NCBI GenBank assembly: GCA_022539475.1
Contig: VCMS01000168.1
Location: forward strand, 55,651-119,650
From: Gracilaria domingensis
Lineage: Eukaryota; Rhodophyta; Florideophyceae; Gracilariales; Gracilariaceae
Length of the DNA: 64,000 bases
Reading direction: 5' to 3'
Shown piece by piece: positions 9,272-17,171 of the stretch. The position numbers were made by a program, and so were the translations under genes. The number at the start of each line of letters is the position of its first letter. Within the stretch, counting starts at the first letter, position 1. The notes beneath the pieces were generated by a model. It made no database searches, was not told the DNA's origin, and saw only the letters and a list, made by a program, of their open reading frames with translations.

Positions 9272-11431
9272 ATGAAGCCAACTCGTGTTCGAAAGCGTAC
9301 GCAAAGCGTGACTCCTCGCACTCGGCGGAGCACGCGATCATTGCAAGGTGGAATGCGGGTTTCTCTGCAGATGGATATTGAGAATGAAGGAAATGTGATA
9401 GTCGGGGAAGCGTTGTTGCATGGAATTGGAAGTGTTCTACGCCGCGAGTTGAACGGGAAGCAATTGGACCCAGGTCTTGTGGTGGTTCATAATATTCTCA
9501 TCAGTCGAAGCGGTCAGACGTTCTACCCTTACCCGGCGGAGGGCCTGGATCTTCCACAATATATCCAGGATCTCCGGACGGCCGCTCCTTGGGATGAGAA
9601 AATGATGGAACCGGTGGCAGCCAGCATTCCGGCGTCGAAGCGAGAAACGGTGAGCGCTATGAGTGAGGTGATGACGCCGACAAGCCGCACGGAGCCAATT
9701 CGAAGTTCATCAACACCGAGAGGTAGCGCATCAGTAGCACCTCCGCGGGCAGGTCCGTCGTCTGTTACGAAGCGGTCTATGGAGACGAGAGCATCCCCAG
9801 CTACGAAGCGGACAGGTCAAACAAAGTCTACCTCCGCTACGAAGCCCACTGCGTCGAAAAGGGCTTCTCCTGCGATGAATCAGACCGTCGACACAAGGGG
9901 ATCTTCTGCGTCGAAACAGACGGTTCAGCAGGGGACGGCTGTGCAAGAGGAGGAAGATGAGATCATGAACGGTCCCCTTCCAGACGCGGATGCGCAATCC
10001 GCGCAAGGAGCTGGTCCATCTGTACCCCAAACTGCACCAGAAACTGCGGAGCAGCAGGACGATGACGTTGTGCTTCTGTCCGCAAGAATGGCACGTTCAA
10101 GTGTTTCTGGCGAGCGGTCTGGAACACAAGGGACACCTACTCGGAGCAAGACGTACAGACGAATTCGTCAGAAGGTACCAAAAATGAACCTCAATCAGTA
10201 CCGGATGGTTGTTGTTACTGTTGACATCACTCTGGTGGACACTCCGCCCAATTTACTCCGTGGAGTAAGTAAACGCCACGTTGAAGCCCTTGTGAAGAGT
10301 ATGGAGGAGCGGGGGATATTGCAGTCGATGGGTTCTCCAGTGGTGGCCTTACAAGATGCTACTACGGGAGAGAGGGATACTGACAAGGGACGCCTAACGA
10401 AGAAGTGCTTCATTGTAGATGGTTTGCATCGTCTGAAAGCTATACAATATTTGGCAGCGACTGGTGCACCGAAGTGGAAGCGATTAGCCAAGTTTTGGCG
10501 TTGCAATCTGCTGATACGAAGAGATGGGAGGCCCATTGGGATGAAGGAATTGTTATGTGTTGCTTCGTACCTCAATGAGTCGACGAGTACGATGCGAAGG
10601 ATGATGTTTGCAGACAAGATACACTCTATAGTTAGTGTGGTCGCCATTCTAATTGAAGATGTTGAGGGGGTGACGCCGGCAGACGTGGATCCTGCAGAAG
10701 TGACAGAAGTGTTGAAGGAGAGCAAACTGATTGGGAGTGTGCAAGAGCGTCAGTATCTGAGATATGCCAATGTCGCCCTGCAACTCATGTCTCGTGAGGA
10801 AATGCTGACCCATTTCGAGAATATATGTGAGAGTGTGAGTGACATAGGTCTCACACATCTGTCCCATACTCCGCTATATGTTTTCGATGCCGAGGAGTTT
10901 TCCTTCATTCTTGATTGTCTTCAGATGTTTCTATTGAAGGGCAAGTCGACAAAGACAAAGCAATGGAAAAGATTTGAGGAGGTTCGAGGTTTCTTTTATG
11001 ATAGAGCAGTGTCTCTGTTCCGCTCGACTCGAGCAGTGAGGAATGAACTAAACGAGGAAGAGTCCATGGAAGTGTTCCTGAAACGCGAAGTCAGTCTTTC
11101 TGCTCCATCGAATGAAGATGACATTGAAGACCCAGATAACAACGCCGCTGTGTATCAGTTCCTTTTGGGACAAGTTGTGAACTTTAATACATTGCCGCGT
11201 GTTCGGAGCAGGACGAACTCAATTAGAACTGCCACGACTTCGGTTCAGAATCGATTGCGGACGATGCTCAAGGTAATTCCGCCACCCGCACCAGTGAAGC
11301 AGTTCGTGACGAAGAGAAGGACTCCCGCTGCTGCTGCTGCAACATCTGCCAGTGAAGAAGGGGAGCCGCGAAGAAGTGCACGAGAACGGGCGCAGGTGAG
11401 TTATAGGGAAATTGAGCACGGCCGAAATTGA
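9272..11431 (+). CDS. ParB-like domain protein of the transposon
   Basis: 719 residues from the ATG at 9272. The first 290 residues are low-complexity, rich in Thr, Ser, Arg and Lys with repeated SATKRT/SASKQT-like units. Residues of about 305-430 look like a ParB/Srx-type fold: a VSKRHVEALVKSMEERGI helix region and the signature FIVDGLHRLKAIQYL, comparable to the GERRL/DGHHR motif of ParB-like nucleases. The C-terminal part (to RSARERAQVSYREIEHG) is unrecognised and basic. ParB-like domains bind or cut DNA or act as CTP switches, and occur in phages beside DNA methyltransferases. The ORF ends at TGA 11429-11431. The same frame stays open for 28 codons (with a PPRKKRRK basic patch) into the next ORF, so a single fusion protein is possible. 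Confidence 0.65.
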   Translation: MKPTRVRKRTQSVTPRTRRSTRSLQGGMRVSLQMDIENEGNVIVGEALLHGIGSVLRRELNGKQLDPGLVVVHNILISRSGQTFYPYPAEGLDLPQYIQDLRTAAPWDEKMMEPVAASIPASKRETVSAMSEVMTPTSRTEPIRSSSTPRGSASVAPPRAGPSSVTKRSMETRASPATKRTGQTKSTSATKPTASKRASPAMNQTVDTRGSSASKQTVQQGTAVQEEEDEIMNGPLPDADAQSAQGAGPSVPQTAPETAEQQDDDVVLLSARMARSSVSGERSGTQGTPTRSKTYRRIRQKVPKMNLNQYRMVVVTVDITLVDTPPNLLRGVSKRHVEALVKSMEERGILQSMGSPVVALQDATTGERDTDKGRLTKKCFIVDGLHRLKAIQYLAATGAPKWKRLAKFWRCNLLIRRDGRPIGMKELLCVASYLNESTSTMRRMMFADKIHSIVSVVAILIEDVEGVTPADVDPAEVTEVLKESKLIGSVQERQYLRYANVALQLMSREEMLTHFENICESVSDIGLTHLSHTPLYVFDAEEFSFILDCLQMFLLKGKSTKTKQWKRFEEVRGFFYDRAVSLFRSTRAVRNELNEEESMEVFLKREVSLSAPSNEDDIEDPDNNAAVYQFLLGQVVNFNTLPRVRSRTNSIRTATTSVQNRLRTMLKVIPPPAPVKQFVTKRRTPAAAAATSASEEGEPRRSARERAQVSYREIEHGRN

Positions 11432-11515
11432 GGTGCCATAGAAGTTCTGGATAGCTCTGAAGAAGAACAGCGGGCCCCGCCGAGGAAGAAACGGAGAAAG
11501 ACTTTCACAGAACAG

Positions 11516-13186
11516 ATGAGATCTACTCTGAACAGCATGACACCGGATGACCTGCTGTCTCAACTAAATGAACATGTGCTGAGAGGAAGGTCGATGAAAG
11601 TTCAGTTCGTGGCATTGGAAGAGGGAGCGAATGCAGAGAACGCAGGCAGTTCTGCATTTGTGCATGACGAAGAGCTTCTTGCGGTGACAGTTCTACGGGT
11701 TGTCACCGTCGAGAAAAATGCTGCGCCAGACGATCAACAAGAGACAGGAGGGGGGTCATTTGATGAGTTACCTACAGCTCTTCTGGAATCTGAGGAGCAC
11801 GGACTTGTTCGGGGAGACCCATATGATGGCCCACCGAACCCATCATGGTGCGGGTATGCCAGGCTGAGACCGCAGGAATGGCAAGGGAAGAACGTAATTG
11901 AGCACAAGGACCCCTGGCTTAGAGTCATTCACTTGCAGAAGGGACATAGGTCGGAGCTGCTAAGTGTCTCGAATCTCAGAGATGTACACCATCTTGTCTT
12001 TTGGCACGCTGCAAGGGCTGAACATCGCCTACGGGCGGAGACATTTGGTATGCAGTATCCTCGTACTCGACCGACAGGTATGGATGATGAGGGGGTGCTG
12101 TGGGTTGCTGCGAAGGAGCATGACGAATTTGGGCAAATGTTCTTCGCCCGAATGCAAGCTGAGCTAAGGCAGAATGGATATTGCGTGCTTGATGGCTTTG
12201 CGACTGATAATGGTGTCCCTAAATGGGAGGAGTTGGAAGAAGTTCGGGAGTTCGGAGATGTGTCGGGGAAGTTGGTGGACTTCTTCGAGAATGAGTATGG
12301 AGCGATGCCGGATATACGGAAAGGAGAGGAACAGAAGTCGTTTATTCAAATAATCAACGATGATGAAGGATGGAAGGACGGTAGCGATGGACCATTTCAG
12401 GGGAGAGTGATGTCGACACGTTGGGGTACGGTGGAGAAGCCGGAGGATAATGAGGAGCTCAGGTGGGTTGTAAGGTCGCGTGCTTTACTTGATGTTCGAA
12501 TGGGTACAATTGCTGCGGCTTTGGGACTATGGGACAATGAAAGGGAAGCTGTGAAGATGTACACTCCGAAAACTGGTGGTCGATTTCTGGGGACGACGAG
12601 AAAGTGCAAGCGCCAGACGCTGCACACCGACTTCAGTGGTCTGGTTACGAAGGAAACAATGAATGCTGGCAACCCCGGATACTTTGTAATGGCCTCCGGG
12701 AAAGAGGGCTTTCCTCTCTGGGTGAGCGCTGGAAGCCATCAACTGGTGGGGATGAACAACCAACAGTTGCGAGTGATGTCGGAGGTGTATCCAGCGAAGA
12801 AGATAATCATCCCACCGTACTCTGTATTCGTGGGCCGTGGTGATGTGACACATGCTGGAGCAAGTGGGAAGGACAAGGTGGATAGGCCCGAGTCTATGGA
12901 TTTGCTGGTTAGATACCACATGTACATGGTACCAGAGGGCTACGCACTACCTGATGCTGTTCATCGGGTACGGGATTTCCGACCCACGTTTGTCAATGGA
13001 GACGAAGAGGAGGAGGCGGAGGATGAACTGTTGTCCGTTAAGGAGGGTGGGGCGGTTGACATGGAAGGAGACCAAGTGGTCGTGGAGATTGGTGTGGAAG
13101 CGAAGACCGGTAGAACTGAAGTGCTCGAGAGTAGTAGTGATGACGATTTGCCAATAATGAGGCTGCGAGCGCCTCGAAGTGGATGA
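11516..13186 (+). CDS. 2-oxoglutarate/Fe(II)-dependent dioxygenase of the transposon
   Basis: 556 residues from the ATG at 11516, in the same frame as the preceding ParB-like ORF. The double-stranded beta-helix motifs are visible. NGYCVLDGFATD marks the domain start at about residue 220. The iron ligands are HTD in RQTLHTDFSG (about residue 370-372) and His in GRGDVTHAGA (about residue 446). A following Arg in LLVRYHMYM is a candidate 2OG-carboxylate binder. All three iron ligands appear intact. The family oxidises diverse substrates; the setting with a DNA methyltransferase suggests nucleic-acid base oxidation or demethylation, but AlkB, TET/JBP and PhyH-like options cannot be separated by eye. 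The acidic C-terminus follows the catalytic core. Confidence 0.75.
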   Translation: MRSTLNSMTPDDLLSQLNEHVLRGRSMKVQFVALEEGANAENAGSSAFVHDEELLAVTVLRVVTVEKNAAPDDQQETGGGSFDELPTALLESEEHGLVRGDPYDGPPNPSWCGYARLRPQEWQGKNVIEHKDPWLRVIHLQKGHRSELLSVSNLRDVHHLVFWHAARAEHRLRAETFGMQYPRTRPTGMDDEGVLWVAAKEHDEFGQMFFARMQAELRQNGYCVLDGFATDNGVPKWEELEEVREFGDVSGKLVDFFENEYGAMPDIRKGEEQKSFIQIINDDEGWKDGSDGPFQGRVMSTRWGTVEKPEDNEELRWVVRSRALLDVRMGTIAAALGLWDNEREAVKMYTPKTGGRFLGTTRKCKRQTLHTDFSGLVTKETMNAGNPGYFVMASGKEGFPLWVSAGSHQLVGMNNQQLRVMSEVYPAKKIIIPPYSVFVGRGDVTHAGASGKDKVDRPESMDLLVRYHMYMVPEGYALPDAVHRVRDFRPTFVNGDEEEEAEDELLSVKEGGAVDMEGDQVVVEIGVEAKTGRTEVLESSSDDDLPIMRLRAPRSG

Positions 13187-13450
13187 GAATGAGATGATTA
13201 GTAAATTATGAATGTCTTGCGAGTGTTAAGAGTAGTATACTATTGCAAGGCTATACATATGAACATAGAAAAGGTGCGGTAGGCTAGTAATTGAACAAAT
13301 GTCAAAAGTCTTTGGTCCAGTTGCGTCTAATTGCAACATGCCACATGCTCGGTATCGTTAACATCATTGGTGGCACCATTCAATTCGCAATTGAACATGT
13401 AGCGTACTAACACTTCTGAAACTGCACTTAAGGTTGCTTTTAAGAGAAGT

Positions 13451-14233
13451 ATGAAACTGAGAAGTCTATGCAGTTCCTGTCTATGCGGTACTTGTGGCAG
13501 TATGGTGACTGTATTAGGAAAAATGGCAGAGGAACAGAGAGACTTGGCCGAAATTTCACCCAATACCTTGTCTAAGTTCATATATGCCAATGGTTACGGT
13601 ATATTAAGTTCCGTTGATGGAACGTTGAGAAGAGAAGGAGAGTCAATTCCAGAAGAAGTATTGAAGTGTATGAAGTTCATTGACGAACGTGTTGGTTTCG
13701 GACTTGTCACAGGGGGTGATGTGGGCGACGTGGAGAGGAAAATGGAAGGAATCGGAGACTATAAGTTTGGTGTCTCGGCGAATCATGGAGCTTTCCTCCG
13801 TTTCTCTGACGAGAGGGAAATTAAGGCTGCATTCAATGATCACACCCTTGACCACACTGTTGACGGACTACTGTTCCTGGCAAGGAATTTGAATAGGAGG
13901 CATGGTATTGTGAATGATGATGAGAAGGGGTTCGTGGAGACCAGAAGTGATAGTGGCCTTCCCAATTTCGTGTACAACAAACTGTGGCAGTGGAGAGAAG
14001 AAGTGGATTCTGCTATTGGGGACCTGTTGCAGAAGATGGATGCGTTTGTTATCTATCCCGGCGATAAAAGTTGCGAAATTGTGGACAAGCGATACACAAA
14101 AGGAAGCGGAGGAGAAAATCTTGTGGATAATGAACCGAGATTTATTGATACGGATGACGTCGTGACGTTCGGAAGTGCTTTGAGCGACGGGCCTTTGCAT
14201 GAGGTAGGCGTGTACGGCGTTCACGTCAAATAA
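13451..14233 (+). CDS. Trehalose-phosphatase-like HAD protein lacking catalytic Asp residues
   Basis: 260 residues. The order of motifs follows trehalose-6-phosphate phosphatase (HAD superfamily): YGILSSVDGTL (about residue 48-58), VGFGLVTGGDVGDVERKM, SANHGAFLRF, and near the end VVTFGSALSDGPLHEVGVYG. In active enzymes motif I is DxDGTL and the late motif is GDDxTDE. Here the nucleophile Asp is Ser and the GDD is GSA. I infer a pseudoenzyme or a decaying gene that has kept its frame. Start choice is uncertain, since an internal Met (MVTVLGKMAEEQ) is also plausible. It converges with the next gene, 61 bp apart. A reading as a divergent Cof-type HAD is possible. Confidence 0.55.
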   Translation: MKLRSLCSSCLCGTCGSMVTVLGKMAEEQRDLAEISPNTLSKFIYANGYGILSSVDGTLRREGESIPEEVLKCMKFIDERVGFGLVTGGDVGDVERKMEGIGDYKFGVSANHGAFLRFSDEREIKAAFNDHTLDHTVDGLLFLARNLNRRHGIVNDDEKGFVETRSDSGLPNFVYNKLWQWREEVDSAIGDLLQKMDAFVIYPGDKSCEIVDKRYTKGSGGENLVDNEPRFIDTDDVVTFGSALSDGPLHEVGVYGVHVK

Positions 14234-14294
14234 GATTGTATCCCGGGTGGAGTACACAACCTGTTCGAAAGCGTGGAGGATGTACATTCGACAA

Positions 14295-15182
14295 TTATGC
14301 TGGTGGCTCTGTTGTACTGCTACGAGGAAAAGCAGCACGACAAAAAACACCATGAATCATAAAAGGCTGTTGAGATATATACGACCCTTTTATTACTGAG
14401 ATTCCGTATTCTAACTGAATATTAGAGACATCGTAGTACTTGAAACAAATTCCAAGAGCATTTCTAAACCATTGACACTTGCATTTTCTGTACCCGTACA
14501 GTTCTGCCACCCTTCTGATGGTCTCATGCACGTCCTCCACTACAATGTTTCTTTCTTGGCGGGAAAAGTCGTAGAAGTACGCGTTCCTAAACTGAAAGTC
14601 GGAGAAAGAAGTAGGGAAGCCAACGAGAGTTTTCCCATATGCAAGAAGTCGCCCAACGGTCTCTTCCAGGTTGAAAGTAGTACCTGTCTTAAGCGAAACT
14701 ATCTTCAACAGCTCTTTCATTATTGTGAGCACAACCGTACTGCACTCCGTAGCGACTATGTCCATAGGAATGAAACCTCTTGAGGCCCCGACGATGTTGA
14801 ACGCTGATAGCCACACGAGCTTCTCATAATAGCTTACGAGAAATGTGTCTTCGTCGACAACCCCGCAAGTGAGACCCATAGACCTAAACCTGTCTGCAAC
14901 GTTGGAGGCCCACTTTCCTGTTGCGACAGTGAGACCATCCGGACCTTGAGGAGTGACACCATCCTGCGGAGCTGCGTTTCTTGAGGGGACACCAACGTAT
15001 AGGACAACTTTTGAACATTTGTCCACACCGAGCTTCGAAACCAATGGTATGATATCTCCATTCTGGAAGAAAACGAGATTTTCTCTGAGCCAATAAGGGC
15101 AAGCCTGAATTACGGTCTTCAGGGTGTTCGTTCTTCCACAAACTAGTATCGGTACATCAGAAAGATGAGAGGTAGCAGCCAT
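14295..15182 (-). CDS. Ketopantoate-reductase-like protein, N-terminus probably broken
   Basis: 295 residues from the ATG at 15182. The pattern VPILVCGRTN, LVFFQNGDIIP, GLTVATGKWASNVADR and YEKLVWLSAFNIVGASRG matches a plant and algal dehydrogenase-like family related to ketopantoate reductase and 6-phosphogluconate dehydrogenase. The usual N-terminal nucleotide-binding loop is not in this frame. Upstream, in another frame from ATG 15358, the sequence reads AVIVERGRIGTMLANEED where the family has a GGGRxG loop, so two Gly are replaced and a frameshift lies near 15,185-15,215. A 25-nt GT-AG stretch there does not restore the frame. The C-terminal body is intact. Likely a pseudogene or an enzyme without cofactor binding. 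Confidence 0.6.
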   Translation of the reverse strand: MAATSHLSDVPILVCGRTNTLKTVIQACPYWLRENLVFFQNGDIIPLVSKLGVDKCSKVVLYVGVPSRNAAPQDGVTPQGPDGLTVATGKWASNVADRFRSMGLTCGVVDEDTFLVSYYEKLVWLSAFNIVGASRGFIPMDIVATECSTVVLTIMKELLKIVSLKTGTTFNLEETVGRLLAYGKTLVGFPTSFSDFQFRNAYFYDFSRQERNIVVEDVHETIRRVAELYGYRKCKCQWFRNALGICFKYYDVSNIQLEYGISVIKGSYISQQPFMIHGVFCRAAFPRSSTTEPPA

Positions 15183-15769
15183 GCTGCACAATTCGTGTGC
15201 GGAATCACCATATCTTCTTCGTTCGCCAGCATGGTACCTATACGCCCCCTTTCAACAATAACGGCCCGAGTCCTTCCGGCGGGAGATGAGGCCTGAGAGA
15301 CGTCAGAGTATCTGGGACTCGGAGGCAGAGTCGGAAGCATGTCGGACTGGGAGTTCATTGTAAGGGTTCGATTGTTTTTGTGTGACGATAAAAATGGAAG
15401 ATGAGGGGGAGAACTGCTGGGGTAAAGAGTGATACTTAAGTACAAACGGTTGGGAAGCGCAGAACAGGAACATGGTTCACTTTGTGAAAGTGAGCGAAAT
15501 GTATGATATGTGATTGTACTGAATGAATGATAGGGCTTGTATGAGACGACAAGCCACAAAGTGTGATGATGTTTTATGAAAAGTAGGTGGAAGAGTAGAA
15601 AGTGTACAATGAATGAAACTGATTTCGAACCTGAGTTGTAAAGTAGTTGTAAAGTACGAGTTACGGGGAGCTAGAATACAGGATGAAAGGAGCCATTTTG
15701 GCTTCACAAATGACGTGAACGGGTTCTATAGCTTCACTCGGATTGCTATAATCTTCTTTTTTATTGAGG

Positions 15770-15777
15770 TATAAAAG
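15770..15777 (+). promoter_or_regulatory. TATA box in front of the epimerase reading frame
   Basis: TATAAAAG lies 63 bp upstream of the ATG at 15833, at normal TATA spacing for a short leader. Its preservation beside a stop-containing gene is notable. Confidence 0.6.
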
Positions 15778-15832
15778 GGGGGTGTGTCTGGGAAGGACGG
15801 GTTTAGCGTTACTGAAGTTATCGATGTTCAGT

Positions 15833-16531
15833 ATGGATTCTCGTTTAATTATAGCGCCATCAATTTTGGCTTCAGACTTTGCTCGCCTTTCAGATGAAGC
15901 AAGTGCAATGGAAGAGGCTGGAGCGTAGTGGCTGCATATAGATGTAATGGATGGTCACTTTGTGGCGAACCTTACTGTTGGACCGCCTGTTGTCAAAGCG
16001 TTGCGGAGGCATACGAAATTGTTTTTGGACTGTCATCTGATGGTATCAGATCCTGGGCGCTGGATAAAAGACCTTGCAGAAGCAGGCGCAGACGGAGTCA
16101 CATTTCATATCGAGAGTGGGGCTAAGGGACTAGAAAAGTGCGAGGTACCAACTGAGGAGGTAAACGTGGTGTTGAAGGAATTATGTAACCGAATTAAAAG
16201 GATCGGAATGCAGGTTGGAGTTGTGTTGCGCCCGAATACGTCTATAAAGGTCGTAGAAGCACTTATGAAGTAAGGAATTGTAGACATGTTATTGTTGATG
16301 ACGGTGGAGCCAGGGTTTGGAGGACAGGCGTTTATGGAGGGTGTTCTTGATAAGGTGCGAAATGCAAGGGAGTTGTACCCAAGAATATGGATATAGGTGG
16401 ATGGGGGTATTGGACTGAGTACTGTGAAAGGAGTAGTGAAGGCCGGTGCAAACATTTCAGTTGCAGGATCTGCCATCTTTGGCTCGAGTAACCGAGCTCA
16501 TGTCATAGCTGGTTTTCGAAAGGTTGGTTAG
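15833..16531 (+). pseudogene. RPE: Ribulose-phosphate 3-epimerase with three in-frame stops
   Basis: One frame of 232 codons covers a whole epimerase: IIAPSILASDFARL at the start, [51 protein letters not shown] and GANISVAGSAIFG at the end. The enzyme interconverts ribulose-5-phosphate and xylulose-5-phosphate. The metal and catalytic residues (His and Asp of LHIDVMDGH, His of DCH, Asp of VDGG) are all present. Stops are TAG at 15926-15928, TAA at 16271-16273 and TAG at 16394-16396. There are no frameshifts or indels, and all three positions could have been Glu by a single G-to-T change. An in-frame ATG also lies at 15824. Either a young pseudogene or a readthrough gene; I call it a pseudogene. 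Confidence 0.85.
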
Positions 16532-16614
16532 AGATAGTAGCATAAAATTATTGTTTATTATATTGTTACGTTTACGTGTTATTACGACTATATTCTCCGT
16601 CTCCATTTGAGATG

Positions 16615-16945
16615 TATTTCTCTTGTATCACAACCGGGAAAGGATGTGAGAGAACATCAATATATCCCCAGTGGACGCTGAGACGGAGGATGAACTACTC
16701 TACGTGCTATCATTGTTACCCATCCAGTGTCGAGTGGTGACATATTCGTTTTTTGTCACAACCCACACAGAATGTGACGGAAGAAGAAGATGCCTCCAGT
16801 CGAGACAGAGGGTGAGCTACTCTAAGTACAATCACTAGTCCCTAGCTTGCCTCCACTGGCAATATCTTCCTGTTTTGCTATAACCATCGAGTGAGGTTAT
16901 GGTGGAAGAGAAAAATGTCGCCGGTCGAGGCGAGATGGGTGGGGA
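16615..16945 (+). repeat. Three diverged tandem units of about 120 bp
   Basis: Successive units begin with TTGTATCACAACC (about 16,622), TTTTGTCACAACCCAC (about 16,753) and TTGCTATAACCATC (about 16,873). Each carries a block such as CCAGTCGAGACAGAGGGTGA some 55-60 bp later. Each unit opens with a short inverted repeat around the CACAACC motif. They lie upstream of the coiled-coil gene at 17,172. Confidence 0.6.
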
Positions 16946-17171
16946 TTATGTGAGCGCGAAAGAGGAGACAGAGAGGTGGCGCTTAAGTAGTGGAAGGTGC
17001 GGAGGTGTACAATAGATGTTTTGGCGGGAAATGGGATGAGGGAAACAGGGACAATCATGGTGCTGGATATAGCCCGTGTGGTTGGACAGTGGGGGTGGAC
17101 AGCACAGTTTAGCTCGATTGCACTGTATCGCAGCGGAAACTTCGATCCAACTACTACTTCTTCTTCTGAAG

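Larger units (their letters stand above)
1..13200. mobile_element. Putative large DDE transposon carrying DNA/chromatin-modifying genes
   Basis: Grouping is inferred. From left to right: transposase (+), coiled-coil protein (-), SET protein (-), DNA methyltransferase (-), a symmetric divergent promoter region, ParB-like protein (+), 2OG-Fe(II) dioxygenase (+). The reading frame that continues the coiled-coil gene runs into the 3' end of the transposase ORF on the other strand, so the two genes are packed tail to tail without spare host DNA. A second transposase copy and a second copy of the hairpin family lie near 55.6-59.6 kb. The left end is outside the window and I could not identify terminal inverted repeats or a target duplication, so the right limit is only the end of the dioxygenase ORF. 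The alternative is a nested set of separate elements. Confidence 0.55.

Noticed and set aside
15833-16531. A changed genetic code with UAR as sense codon
   Set aside because: RAB1, SKP1 and enolase end at TAA and the SET gene at TAG at family-normal lengths, so UAR is used as stop in this genome.
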